Positions 45,412 through 58,040 of a stretch of DNA of 64,000 nt are shown here, one piece after another (the first letter of the stretch is position 1; the number at the start of each line of letters is the position of its first letter). The stretch spans positions 255,912 through 319,911 of the forward strand of contig VWZF01002603.1 in assembly GCA_013396755.1 (NCBI GenBank). Direction: 5' to 3'. A model generated the notes under the pieces. That model had not been told where the DNA came from, did not search any database, and was given only the letters and a program-made list of their open reading frames with translations. A program made the position numbers and the translations under genes. The stretch is from Sclerurus mexicanus. Lineage: Eukaryota; Chordata; Aves; Passeriformes; Furnariidae.

Positions 45412-47569
45412 GGCCTGCTGTGGATGTCATTAGGGAAGAAGTGTTACTTACACAACCTTTTCCCAGTCTCCCAATTCAAGCCCCGACGTGGTGTTTCCAA
45501 ACAGTGCCCATCTAATATTCATACCAGTTACTGACTTGGCGCACGAGCGCCTCAGGTTTCCCATTGGTAAGATTTAGGGCATCCTGCCACCACCCGTTGA
45601 AAGGCTCTGGGACACAGAGTCCTTTCCAGAGCCATTCTCTCAGGCTCTCCGAGAGAATTACAAAATTACTATTGCATTGATGACTCCTGGGCCATGTTTT
45701 CAATTCTTTTCCTGCTTTAGCTCAGTAAAGCCTGGAAAACCGTTTTCGTTAACACTTCATTGAGTCTCCCTGACATTTTCTTTAGTGCTATGTAATTATT
45801 ACAGCTGCATATGTTCATCTGATATTCATCCTTTCCCATATTCTACACCCTGATGTTCCTCTGCACCCAGTCACTGCCAACAGCTCGGTGCTTTCCGTGG
45901 TTCACAGGCTTTTTTTCAGAAGATAAAGCCCGAAAGTCCCTTCAGATACACTTGAGAAGCTGAACGAGACCCCTCTATTTCAGCTCCAGAAGGGAGGCAG
46001 GGCAGTCTTTAAACCTTTATGAATAAGCTGGGAGCAAACAAGCAATTAACGAGAGGCTGGTGTGCTGAGAGAGCGGTCATGGCACCGGGGCTGGTGGTAA
46101 GGAAGGCTTTGGAGGAAAGAAAGACTTATGGAGGTGTTGGCTGCTGCCAGAAGCCTCTGCTAGACCTGGCCTTGGGGCAAAACCATTCCGAGCAGCCTTA
46201 CTGCAAGAGCCAATGGATTCCAGGTTGCCATCAGTGAGCACCTCACTTATGTGAAAAAGCAGTCTGGGAAACATCCCAGATTTTGCATCTCTTCTTCTGA
46301 AAGAGGAGGAAGGCTGGCAGAGAAATGTCTTAAAATCCCTACAAAACAGTGGCTAGCTCACCCCCTCGTCAACTTCTGGCCACCAAAAAATAAGTGTCCA
46401 CCTTCCAGCACCTTCCAGGCTTGTATACTTCACCTTTGCAGAGAAAAACTTGGAAACAGCACTGAAATAAACCCTAAAAGTCAGAAATCGCATGGCAGTC
46501 CTAGTCCCTGATGTCTTTTTTATTTTCTTTTTAATTTTAACTTTTTTTGATGAGTCTCATGATGAAGATCTGGCTTTATGGGTTTTCACATGTTTTTGGA
46601 ATTAGCAATGCTCCACTGGACACAGTATAAAAGCAACCTACACAGAGCTAGTCACACTTTTCTTCTGCAGAAACTATCTGTGAGAAAACATACCATAAAG
46701 ACCCAGTAATTTTTTTTAAAGTACAGTTTCAGTGGGCAATGATGATTTTATTTAATCCAAACTCAAGGCACAGCTTTCCCTCACCTATAAGGTTTTTCTA
46801 TAAGCTGAGAACATCCTTCAGAACACTAGATAAACCCGTGCCATGTTCCAGCATATTTGTGTTTAAAAGAAAAAAATGAGAAAAATCTCATGCTGACCTT
46901 GGGGAAATACAGCCCATTCTCTGGGGAATCTGGACGTTTCCTTTCCAATGAGTTTTTTAAATGAGTGTTATTGAAGGTTATTGCTTAAATTCACTGTCTC
47001 CTTCACCTTTTTTTTTTTTGCAAACCAATGTTGGAGAAGCTTCACAAGGACTTAGAATCAGAGTCAGGAAAGTGACAAACCTCTCTGAAGAAAAGGGGAG
47101 CAAGGTAAGAAGCCCCAGGAGAATCAGGACCAGCAACCACTGTCCCAAACAGTGCTGTAAAAAACTTGCTAACACCTTTTCTCTTGGGCTACAGCCTTTC
47201 ATGGAGCATCCTTGGAGCCTGGCTGGACCATTGATCTGGTCCCCTCTGCCTAGGGCACTGCTGTATTTCACTTGTACTTCCCTCAATGAGCTGCCACTGT
47301 TGCTATGACAATTTTTCTGTAGCTTATTAATAAGGGAAGAGTCACAGTTAATTCAGGGAAAATGAAAACATGAAATATTTATGGCTGACTTCTCTTTTGT
47401 TATTGCTAAATTTCTTTTTATTTTTTTTCCTTATAAACAGCAAAAAGAATGCCTAGTTTGTGAAAAGATGGATTGGATTTCTGTTTGGGGACTATGGAAT
47501 TAATTCATAGTCACGGAGCAAAAAAATAAAAATAAAAATTATAAATCCAGCCTTCCAAAAAAGAACGAC
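45412..47569. other. Intergenic DNA with paired hairpins
   Basis: The two adjacent inverted repeats at 45603-45658 are listed separately. Frames at 46019-46511 and 46961-47308 lack splice and family support. A T-run lies at about 47010-47020. Confidence 0.4.
45603..45658. repeat. Two adjacent 8-bp inverted repeats
   Basis: GGCTCTGG (45603-45610) pairs with CCAGAGCC (45626-45633), and ATTCTCTC (45634-45641) pairs with GAGAGAAT (45651-45658). They abut without a gap. Inside the first, AAAGGCTCTG can also pair with CAGAGTCCTTT with one bulge. Confidence 0.6.
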
Positions 47570-48080
47570 ACGGAGGATCAGCTGAAGCTCAACTCATATG
47601 GTGTTTTGCGTTACGCAACCTTAAAATGCTCCTACTGAAAGGGTTTATTGATCACTCAATAAAGAAGGAACAAGACTAAGCTTCCAAAAAATGCAGCACC
47701 CAATCTATATGGACTGATAGACATAATTGATTCCTTTCAGCGTGGAGGTGTTAACGTAGGAAAAGATTAGGTTATCTGAGAGGAGCAGTCTGAATGTTTA
47801 GATTGCTATTCAATAAAGGCTTTGTACGGTACCAGCACTTCGAGGGGGCTGTTTCATATTTCCAGTCTTATCTGTCAACAGCTGTGCATAATCCGCCACG
47901 GGTGGATCAATGCGAGCCAAAGGTATTGCATTACAGGGTGGTAATTCCTCAGGAAAGAGAGCGTGCGTTTAGGCTCCTTTGATAGCATTGATGTCAGCGG
48001 GCAAGCTAAAAGCTGGTAATTATCCCTCCCTCTAACAATGATTATTTAAAAGTTCCCATGGATTGGCAATATGCGAGGCA
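47570..48080. promoter_or_regulatory. Candidate strong conserved non-coding element
   Basis: Repeat-free, CpG-retaining sequence. It holds TTGCGTTACGCAA (47606-47618, a C/EBP- or PAR-bZIP-like palindrome), GTTAACGTAGG, CATAATTGATTCC, AAAGATTAGG, an E-box CAGCTG (47879-47884), GGTGGATCAATGCG and GTAATTATCC. Site density and kept CpGs in AT-rich DNA are the pattern of vertebrate developmental enhancers. This is inference from composition. Confidence 0.35.
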
Positions 48081-49529
48081 CAGACTGCGTGGAGGCGAGA
48101 GGCAGAGGAGCAGGTGCCTGGCACGGTCCCCTAGGGGCTGGTGTGCCCCATCATGGCCAAAGGGACCTCTGATGTGCATCATGTCACCATACCACATGCT
48201 GGGGGAAGAAACCTCACTCCATGCTGACCTCTGACGGGCATAGTGTCACAGGTCCACGTGCAGCTGGAAGAACCTTCACCCTACACATGGTGATGCCCAG
48301 CATCAAGGGGATCCTGCAGCGTGACCTGCATCCTCTGGGCTCTCTGCCTTCAGAGCTGGCATGGCAGTGCCTAAGAGAGGAGGTGGGTTTGATGGCCAGG
48401 AAACACTGCTGCCAACGTTTTCCCATGTGCCCATTGATTTTCAACCCCCAAAAGGGTGAAGTGTCAATCCTGCTGCGGGGCAGAGAAGGGGAAAGCAACA
48501 CTATTTGCATGCTGACTCTGAACCAGCTGAGGCTGAACTCATCCCCCTGTGACCACCAAGATCAGCAAAACAACCCAGAAATTATTTTCGAACCCTCTCC
48601 TCTGCAAATCCTCACTCCATCTATCTCTGCCAGTACCCTGGATCCCCCTCCCCAGCAGTCGGGCACTGTGAGCTGGTGTGGATGGTGCTTTGTGGCTGTA
48701 GCAGAGGTAAAATATTCACTTGCATTGATCCACTCATTGATTTTTTAGGTTTGCCTCAAACATTCATGTGTCCAAACCCTCTCATGAGGAATCATGTAAT
48801 CCACAGGCTCACTCAGGAGCAGCAGTGTGCTGTAGTGTAAAGCATCGAGTTTGCTGCTAAATTATAGATAATGTGAACTAAAGAGGACTTGCATTTAAAT
48901 ACGTGCCTTTATTTTATGGTATGAGGTTTTATTTTTAAGAATTGTGAGGTTCCCTCCCACTTTTACTTAAGCAAGGAGGCAGATTCCAAATGAAAACCCC
49001 TTTTTCAGCAGTGACCACAAAAAATAATGAAATAACAGCAAAGCCAGTGCCTAAATTTTTTAGACTGGGGCTCCAAACAAGATCAGAGAAAGACTGTCCA
49101 ACTTCAGAGAGTCAGCAAGGAAAGGGCAGCAAAACCCTGGTCCAAGCAAAGGCCACATTACCCTGAAAAGCCTGGGGACAAATCTATACAGTCTGGAGCA
49201 AACTGGGCTGCAGTGTCTGAAAGGAGACAGTTTAAAAGAAAAATCCGCTTCTGCAAGCTCCAAAATCCAAGACGGAATGATTCTGGCACCTTGCTCCCAG
49301 CCAGGGGCAAGGCAGCGCCGAAAGCCCTTGCCATCAACCAGCGCTGGCACAAGGAGAGGAAAGCCAGCCACCTCTGCCAGCCCTGAGCAGGGATCCCTTC
49401 TGGCATCCTGCCTCCCCATCCATCAGCTGCTCTGGGATCTTTCACATCCTAAATCAGATGTTAGTGGGGATTAGGTGCTGGGGTTCTGCAGCGGCAGGGA
49501 AGGAGAGTGTCCCCGGTGGAATGTCAGGT
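48081..49529. other. Intergenic DNA with a short imperfect tandem repeat
   Basis: The 175-codon frame 48221-48748 has no family signature and covers part of an imperfect 62-bp tandem repeat (48164-48289). Minus frames near 49060-49445 overlap in two frames. No gene is called. Confidence 0.4.
48164..48289. repeat. Imperfect tandem repeat, two units of about 62 bp
   Basis: Unit 1 starts GACCTCTGATGTGCATCATG and unit 2 starts GACCTCTGACGGGCATAGTG; both continue with GTCAC, a CA/CG-TGC stretch and GGAAGAA. The units have diverged considerably. Confidence 0.6.
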
Positions 49530-51749
49530 GAGGGTTTATGGTAATAACTCGTTGGCACCGCACATTCTTATCCATCTTTTTTTCGACATTATTCTTCAAG
49601 CTGCTTAGTTTAATTAAAGCTCCCCAGCATGGGCTTCTCCCTGCAAGTATTCAGTGCTGCCTCGAGGTCTTTTCTCGAGCTCACTATTCATTTCTCTAAG
49701 TTAATCTGTGCGCTGGCCTGCTCTTTTGCCTTAGGGGGAAGGGAGGTTTCTGTGCTCCTTGCTGTCCCATCAGTCACTCCATATCCCTCTGCAGACAGAC
49801 ATGGCATCGTCAAACCTTCATCTGTCCCTTAGTGCCCAAGGGCTGCACCCAGAGGTGCCGGTGGAGAAGGTGCAAGTTTTCCAGCAGAGGGAAGAGATTT
49901 TAATGTGCAAATCTCTTTTTAAGGAGCTGAGAGGTGGCCAAGCACTGAAACGATAATTTGGTTTGTCTATCCGTTGTTTTAAAAAGCAAACACACAAAGG
50001 GAAATCCTTGTCCTGGTTATATAATATCTATTTAGAGATTTAATATATCCAGCAAGGTGAGGGAGCTCCCATCCCAAGGTCAGAGCCAGCCTGTTCACTT
50101 CTCCCTGCCTCTTGTTTCTGAAGTTTTCCTCATTTCCATATTTATAAGTCCCACTGAAGAAGAACAGAGCTGTCTCCTTCTGTCATCGAAATGCCAGAAA
50201 AAGCCTTTAGCTCCTCAAAAACTAATAACCAATATGCTGGGATTGTTTCGCTCCCCATCCCTCCTCAACAGCACATTGGACAGATGTCACAGCGCGCACC
50301 AGCAAGACACACAGGGATAAGTGGGGACTATAGTTTAGCAAACCAGGGAGAAGAAAAAAGAAGCATGTGGAGGAGCTAGTCAAGGTCTGATACCAGGTTC
50401 TGTTGGGGACTCCTGCCCTCTCAACAGCAAAATGAACTGAAGAAGCCTCAGAGGCACTTGAGTTCAGGGTCTTGAATTTAATCTCTGAAGAAAGCTGGAC
50501 CTGGTGCCAGCACAGTCTACCCTCTCTGGTGTGGGAGGGATGGGAACAGTTTGTCGAACTGCAGATAGGAGTCTTTGATAGCAGTGTTTCTGAATGAGTG
50601 CCACTTCTGGGAAACAGTCTGCACAGATCATCTTCAAAACTTGACACAGACCTTTTCTCCCCATGGCCTTCACCCTGAGGATCTCAGTGCAACAGGTCTA
50701 ACAAAAGGAGATGATTGGTGAATGAATGAATGAGTGAATGAATGAATGAATGATCAGGTTGCACCCTTGGCTAGAAAGTACATAGAGGTGTTGATTAGAG
50801 GTGCATAGTTTGATTTGAGATGCTGTGATTGTGACCTGATTGAGAGTTTGGGGTAAGATGTATTTTTGGCCAAGAGAGGGTCTTTTTCTTAAATGGCAAT
50901 CACTCTGCTCGTGCCCATGTGCGGATATGGATTTGATGTAAAGGAGCTATAATATAGTTGGTCTACTCTATATGTGCATTGCATTTAGCACTTACCATTT
51001 CTGGGATATGTGTTCATGAACCTGGACTCATCCCAAGAAAACTAGAGGTGGGAGCGGCTGTGTCACTGAACTAAGTATGGTAAAGGCAATTGTTCTAATG
51101 AGATATCAGGTCAAACTCTTTCAGATCAAACTCTTCCAAGCTCCTTCAAGTGCCCCTAGCAGTGTGCCAGAGGCAAAAATAATTTACTACTGTGGTTGCA
51201 TTCTTGGCAAGGACATGCCCTGTCAATGGTGAGCCCCTGGTGCCCAGCTTCCATCTTGGACTCCTCTGTTTAAGGACTTTGCTGTTCAGGTAGGATTTCA
51301 CCAGGAAGGCAAGAGTTTGCTGGAAGCTGCTTCTACCTTCAGCGAGAGCATTGTGCTCTTGTTTCCACGTAATAAGAATTCTTCAGTGGTCCCAGGCCCT
51401 TTTCTTGAAGCCATGACATGCAGCATCATTGTTGACAGGCCATTACTCTTTTCTATAAGACCTTTGGTGGTGGCTCTGCCATATAAAGAAAGGCTTATGG
51501 TTGTACCTATGAACCTCAAGGGTGCTTGGCCCATCCCACAGGCCCCGCTGGCTGGAGCAGTCTGTCTACAGGCTTTACTCACTCTTAAATTTCTTTTTTG
51601 GCCTAATTTGAACTGATGGACCAAGTAATGAGCTTTTTCAGAAAGCCCTGAAAAGCTCTGGAAGCAATGTCAGCACCGGGGAGAGAGACCAAAAGAAAGG
51701 TACATACCGCAGACAACCTGAGAGCAAGAAGTGACACGGCTCTGCCTCT
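49530..51749. other. Intergenic DNA, enhancer-like start and a GAAT microsatellite
   Basis: At 49540-49630 AT-rich motifs (GTAATAACTCG, TTTAATTAAAGC) resemble the other regulatory candidates. At 51109-51140 'tcaaactctt' is repeated after a short interval. No gene is supported. Confidence 0.35.
50719..50753. repeat. GAAT tetranucleotide microsatellite
   Basis: About eight tandem TGAA units with one GAGT interruption. Confidence 0.9.
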
Positions 51750-52360
51750 TTATAGTGAAAAAGTTGTTAATTAAAAGCCTTGTAAGCCTAGAAAGGGTGG
51801 TTTCAAAAATTAATTACCTGTTTTGTCGTGTAATGAGGGACACAAAGCAATATTTTGCAAAGGCTGAAGAGCTGTGCCGGCATCTGCTTGCTGAGTTTGT
51901 GGCAATCTCTTTTTGAAAAACAGAAAACAAATTCCTCTAATTCCCCCTTAACTAAGAGAGCTTTGTGCCTGTTTTTATTTGCCGCTGCTGCTGGACTGCC
52001 ATTCCTTTAATGGATCCTGAGGTGAGGGAGAAAATGGCTCAGGTTTCTCAAGGTGGTGATGGCAAAGCCTAACGTGGCCACACCGCAGCCTATTTGAGCT
52101 CCTTAATGCTTCGGAGGCTTGCGCATGGAGGGAATCACGCCAGAATAATAATGCCACATCTTGCAATTCATTCTCATCAGTTTTAATGAAGATAAAGGGG
52201 CTCACTTTATGAATCCACTTGGGCTTAACAAATTAAACATGCTGCTGAAAGGGTACATGTGAACAGAATATTTGTCCTTATAATGTTCATTTAGGTGGAC
52301 AAAGTTAACTAATGTTATTCCATATATTTTTGTTTTCTTTTTGCTGCCTAAAGAAGGCCT
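51750..52360. promoter_or_regulatory. Candidate conserved non-coding block
   Basis: Repeat-free, with TTAATTAAAAGCC, AAAAATTAATTACC, TTTTGTCGTGTAATG, CTAACGTGGCCACACCGC, GAATAATAATGCC, CAGTTTTAATGAAG and GTTAACTAATG. CpGs persist in AT-rich DNA over about 600 bases. Small frames inside it are chance. Confidence 0.3.
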
Positions 52361-53296
52361 CACAGCTGCACGGTTGGCTCTGATCTTGTTCCCTGCTCAT
52401 TAAACACATTGTTTAATTATCATTTTACTCCTATTCTTGAGGTTGCAGCATCATTTCCCTTTGAGGAAGTACTTTGGGTGCCCAGCAGTCAGAGGAAAAG
52501 AGCGGCAGGGAGCAGGGGAGAGGGGGGAAGCATCACAAGAAAACGTCCCTTATATTCCACAGCCGCAAAATCCACCACCAACCAACTGTTCCCATCTGCA
52601 GGCAGCTCTCCAGCTCCTCTGTGAAGCTTCATTTCATGGTCCTGTGTCTATTGATCGCTGCCAGGCTGCAGCAGCCACCTGGAAGGGAGAGCATAACCCT
52701 TCCACCTTGCAGGGGAGGTTGGATTTGGTCTGCAAGTTGCTCAGGTTACGAGCAGATGCTACAGGGGAAGCTTATGGATGATTCCAGCTTTGTCCCCAGG
52801 AACTTGAAAGCAAAACAAACAATATCCAGTACATCGAACACCTCCTTTCTGTAAACCACGGAAAAGAATAAGTTAATAAACACAAGAAAGGAGGTCAATT
52901 AACACCCTGACAAGATTTATTTCCAGCAATAAACAATCTCCTGCAAATAGCCAGGGAAAAGTTGCAAATACTCATTCGCCTGGAGCTGTGACCTTGGATA
53001 AAGCACAAAGCAGAAGTGGAGAAGCCAATGGGAAATGGCTCTGGGCTGTGCTGGGAAATAGCATTTCTTACTGCAATCTGGGCAGCAAGAGCAGCATCAG
53101 GAGGCGTGCCCAGAGAAGCTGTGCCATGGAGCAGGTACAGTCCCCATCATGGCATTCCCCACTTGTAGGGGATGCCCCAGGGAATAAATGGCTATGGGGA
53201 GTTGCAGGCAATCACTTGGCTATGGCACCAAGCGATAAAAAGGAGATGGCCCCGACTCAACCGTCTGTTGACTCAAAGGGATGGTCCAAATATATG
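52361..53296. other. Intergenic DNA, no supported gene
   Basis: Three + frames between 52409 and 52854 overlap in different phases over the same bases, a sign that none is real. No repeat family until the CR1 at 53297. Confidence 0.4.
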
Positions 53297-53715
53297 GGAT
53301 CATTGAGTCCAACTCCTGACCCTGCACAGGACAACCCCAAAATCCCACCATGTTCCTGAGAGTGTTGTCCAAAAGCTTCTTGAAGTCTGTCAGGCTTGGT
53401 GTCATGACCACTTCCCTGGGGAGCCTGTTCCAGTGGCCAACCATTCTCTGGGTGAAGAACCTTTTCCTAATATTGAAACCAAACCTCCCCTGATGGAGCT
53501 TTGTGCCATCCCCTTGGGTCCTGCCACTGGTCACCACAGAGAAGAGATCAGTGCCTCCCCTTCCACTTCCCCTCACGAGGAAGTCGTAGACTGTTAAGAG
53601 ATCTTCCTTCACTCTCCTGTTCACCAGGCTGAACAGGCCAAGTGACCTCAGCCACTACTCATATGGCCTCCTCTCCAGACCCTTCACCATCTTTGTAGCC
53701 CTCCTTTGGATGCTC
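53297..53715 (-). mobile_element. CR1 LINE 3' region, about 420 bp
   Basis: The longest CR1 piece not broken by another element. The plus strand shows reverse-complement phrases 'cattgagtccaactcctgaccctgcacagga', 'gggagcctgttccagtggccaacca', 'ctgggtgaagaacctttt', 'caggctgaacaggccaagt'. The minus-strand frame (53220-53624) gives HWNRLPREVVMTPSLTDFKK, the end of CR1 ORF2. It is truncated at its 5' end. Confidence 0.93.
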
Positions 53716-55239
53716 AAGTTACTTGAACGGCTCAGCAACAAGTTGCTTTTGTTATTAAGGGCAGATCCTCTGTTCTTGAAGACAAAACATTATGTGCAAG
53801 TGCCAAAAGGAGAGATGAGAACACCGACTCCAGAAAACACAGCTTTCCTCTCTGCTGCGGTCTTTTCCTTGCAGCTTTGGTGCTGAAGAAAGATAAGCAT
53901 GATATGTGGTATTATCAATCACTCAGAACCTTGGACAACATGGACCAGCATCTGCCTGTTCAAAATACTTCGGGATTTGTTTTCGGTCACAGCAGTCGAT
54001 GGGAAAAGAAAGCCCTGAGTGGGTTGGCAGCGCTAGGCTGCTACAGGCAGGAGGTGGAGAAGGAGAAAGGAGGGGAAAGAAAAGGACATGAAGGTCAGCA
54101 GTGGGGCCACAAGTGTCTCCCAAACCAACTTCAGAGACTGAAACAGACTCAGTGGTGCTGACTCACACCAAATTACACTTATTTACAGGGAATGCCTTGA
54201 CACACCATCCACCACCAGCACAGGCTGCTCTCAGCGCCACGGGGTGAATTAAGTTTTTCAAAAATAAAATCAACCCCCTATGGAGCATGGACAGATTTGT
54301 GTGGCCACAGCACTCAAGGCAATGGTATTAAAGTCAGGAGCTTATAAAGGAGCAACCAGACTAGAAGTCAAAGTACTTATTATCCCAGCAGTTATTTAGT
54401 TATTTCTTCTAGGAAGCAGCAATGATTTTGAGGCCATTATTTAAGACAACCTGTCTGTGTCTTTTAAGAAGGAACATTTGAGAAGAGATGACAGTGATTA
54501 TTTTTGAAGATGTGTAATTTCTCACCAGTCATCCACTCGTAAAGAAGAACAAAGTTTTTATCTTTTATTGTTGCCAGTCTTGTCTTCTCAATTATAAAAT
54601 ACTTCCTTTTTTTAAATTTTTTTTTTCTGGTGAAAGCTTTTATCAGCAGGAATCCCTTATTAACTTGATAAGACAGCTGTCCCCTCCCTGAACCATTTCA
54701 AATGTCCCTGCCCAGGTTCTGAGGTGGCTTCAATCTCTAGGTCACGCCACACTATTTCATCCTGTAGGCAAGACCATCCAATTCAGGAATAAGAAAATAA
54801 AAAATAATGAATAAGAATAATAACAAAAAAGAAAAATACATAAATCTGACTGAAGCCAGCAAGAAGTCCCAAGTGGGGTTAATCACAGCACAGATCAACC
54901 TGACCAGCCTTCCTTTTCATTTCCCTTTCCCCAGAATCATCTCTGAAGGTACCTCAGAGAAATACGGCACGGTTGTTTGCGTGCCATGTGCTCTGGCTGT
55001 TTTTGATTTGTTTAACCATCTTTGACCTTTCAATATCCAGTGGTCATGTCTGAATAGATTTTGCCTGGCGAACCATTGCAGGAAGGAATTGGCTCTCATA
55101 CCCCTTCTGACATTTCTGAGCCGAGATGGAGGTGCTTTTATTGCCCTCCGTGGGGTGATAACACATTAAAACCTCTCTTTTGCCATCTCATTTATTACCC
55201 GAAATGGCATTGCACCGAAACATTAGAAGATCCAGCATC
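53716..55239. other. Intergenic DNA, no supported gene
   Basis: An A-rich stretch at 54790-54842 and short overlapping frames around 53877-54161. No splice context or repeat family. Confidence 0.4.
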
Positions 55240-55420
55240 CACTGAGATAGGCTAATTTTAATGATTAACTGAGGAACTGTTAAATTTTACTTCAGTGCTC
55301 CACTGTCATTATGGAATTAGTATTAACGGCCATGTACTGTGAGAGATGTAATGAGACCGGCTGGAAATGACAGTGCCAGGGAGCTGGAGCTCTATAATTA
55401 TAAACTTAGCACATATCATT
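55240..55420. promoter_or_regulatory. Candidate conserved non-coding block
   Basis: Contains GGCTAATTTTAATGATTAAC, GTCATTATGGAATTAG, TATTAACGGCC and CTATAATTATAAAC, dense TAAT cores in a repeat-free stretch. Followed by an A-rich tract at 55421. Confidence 0.25.
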
Positions 55421-55443
55421 AAAAAAAAAGGAAAAAAAAAAAA
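55421..55443. repeat. Poly-A tract with GG interruption
   Basis: Nine A, GG, then twelve A. Simple low-complexity sequence. Confidence 0.75.
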
Positions 55444-57699
55444 CAACTCTCAAGAGCTTCACTTTGTTGCCAAATTGTGCTTGGGTCCCTAGAATGTGAA
55501 GTCCAATAACTTTATCTTTCCCCCCTCTCCTCCTCCCTCTGTCTCTCTTGCTCTCTCTGGTTGCTTTTAATTAAGCCTAGATAAAATTAGCAGACAGAAA
55601 ATCAACACTTGTAAAAATGTCTCATTACATGATGATGGCGGGACAGCTTCCTGAAAACTCCAGCAGTTTCTCACTGCTGTGGCCATAAAGCCTGCAATGA
55701 TGCCAGGCCTCCTGGAACGCCTGCCACGGCCTCTTGGGAAGGCAGGTGAGCAGAAGAGACAAGCACACACTAAATCCAAGACTTGTGGTGTTGCCCTTTC
55801 CCCCATCCCAGCTATCCGGTGATCCATTAAAATGTTCTTCCCTTGGCTTTGGTGTCGCTTCCCACTCCCGCGGCTCCCTCTGCTCTCCACCAGCGCTGTG
55901 CTGTGCGTTGTTTTAGTTTGGCCCTTGACTTCATCTCTCCTCGCTCCCCACCCCCTTTTGAACACCTTCCCGACTGTATCCTTTGCTTCAAAGCATCTCA
56001 ATCCTCCAGTGAATAGCCTGGTTCTCTTTGAAGATCTAAGCTCCCCCTTCATCACTTGTTTTGGCTGTTTTCACTTTTCTGTTATGAGCATCTGATCCAC
56101 CCACTGGAGCTTCCTATTCTCTGACAGCCATTTATGCCTCATTATCTCCTTGACAGTTGCGTTTTTCACTCCATCTTCTCCACTTGATCTTCCCAATCCC
56201 TTTAAAACATTTGTTTTCAAAGTTATTTCAACTTTCTCCATTTGTTTTCATGTGCTAATATCTCCTGCCCTTACACAATCTTCAGGGCAATGCTCACCCT
56301 TAAGGGATAATCTACTTCTCATCTGAAGGACCGCCCTGTCAGGCTCTCCTACATCCAAGAGCTGAACAAGTGACCCTCTGGACAGATTAATCAGGTAGGA
56401 ACAATGCTTCCATGATGAGTCCTGGTTCTTTTCTGCCAAAAAGAAGAACATCCTCTGGGTGGCAGATGATATAAAATGGAGGTTCTTCCAGTACAAAGAG
56501 ATATCTCAGGGCTTTTTTGTTTTTTCTCTCCAATTCCTTTCCCCAGGAAGATGCACAAACACAATCCTTATTGTTACCATCAGTTCATAATACCCATAGG
56601 GGCTGATGTGCCACTTTCTGTCCAAAATTCATTTTTATCTCTAGTCCTGCATGCTTTCTGTTATCTTCAACACAGGAGTTATTTATCACTGACCTTGAAC
56701 AGCAGCTCTTGCACCAAAAAAGTTTGCTGTTCCTTCCTGCACCCTCACTTAAATTTCAGTTTTTTTCTTTGACACTATTGCAGCGCAAACACCTGTTCTG
56801 TACAGCACATGTTGAGTTTTTTTAAACACTCTTCTTCTTTGGCAAGGTGCAGCCCATGCACTGCTTGGTTAACTGAAGGGAATGCCTTTGTGATGCTCTT
56901 CCCTTTCCTAACTGTCCTCTAACGTTTACAAAACCCACATCTGATACTGGTTTAAGCTTTTGAAAATATGGGAATTTTATGTCCTATCATCTTTTCTGAG
57001 TCGACAGCATCTGTAGTGCATCTTGGCAAAGATGTCCTGAGCTGTCCCAGAGCTTGCAGAAGGTGCCACTGTGAACGTGTTAAAGCTGATTCTAGAGATG
57101 CCCTTCAAGTGCCCACACTGGCAAAGCTGTTGTCGGGAGAGCTGGGGAGCTGGCAGCAAACCCTTTCTCCAATTGTGTCGTTGTTGTCAGTGTTTCTGTA
57201 GCTCTTACGCAACCCCTGCATCAAAACACAGGCAGAACTGCACAAGGCAATGCAGTCCAATAGCCTCGTACTTCGGAGTAAGAAGGGGTTAACAGGGTTT
57301 TCTTATACGAATCCGACCCGATCCTCCTCAGAGTCAAAGCTACGAGTCTTTTTGAAGTCAAACAGCTTTGGGACTTCAAATAGCAAATTGGCAAGGGTGT
57401 CATAATAAAGCACCACAAGGACAGAAAAGGCTGTTGGGTTTCATGAATTTGGGCCCTCCCCTTGCTTTTAGCTACAAACATCTTCCTTACACAGAAAAAA
57501 AAATTAAAATAATCCCTCGAGCCTTTTCATAGAGATCCATTTCCTGTCAAATACACCTTAGATTTACCCTGTTCCTGTTGCTTCTTGTAGAACCAGGATA
57601 TTGCTACATTAATGCTTTAAGTGCTGCAATTGAACAAAACCTGAGGATTCAAATGCCTTAAAAAAAAACTCTTTAAAACTAATTTGAAACCCCAGCTTT
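55444..57699. other. Intergenic DNA, no supported gene
   Basis: The minus frame 55567-56055 (162 codons) and opposing + frames overlap the same bases without domain or splice support. A C/T-rich tract lies at 55515-55560. Confidence 0.4.
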
Positions 57700-58040
57700 A
57701 GGTCACAGGCACTTATTGATTTTTTTTCCTATATAACCTCCCTCTCATGTTCCTTCTGTTCGAGGAATTTTTTTCTGAAACAGTAATATCTTGCCACCAT
57801 AATTAAGCAGACCTTTAAATTTCTGCAGGTATTGCAAACTTTCAAACCAATCTCATGGTAATCATTTATCCTAATAACCTGCTGGCTTGCCAGGGTATTG
57901 ATCTGTTGTCTTATCCTCGTGGGGTGCCTATTGCATCCATACATTTCCATGACGCTCCTGTTGTCTCCTAGACTTCTTGTTGGCATGCTCGCCTAAATGT
58001 GACACTAAAAATTGACTTGATGAAAATGATATTAATGTTG
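57700..58040. promoter_or_regulatory. Candidate conserved non-coding block
   Basis: Repeat-free, with CATAATTAAGCAG, GGTAATCATTTATCCTAATAACC, TTATCCTCG and GACGCTCC. GATA-like (TTATC) and TAAT cores alternate. Enhancer role is inferred. Confidence 0.22.

Noticed and set aside
48221..48748. 175-codon plus frame
   Set aside because: Partly built on an imperfect tandem repeat. No homologous motif is visible.
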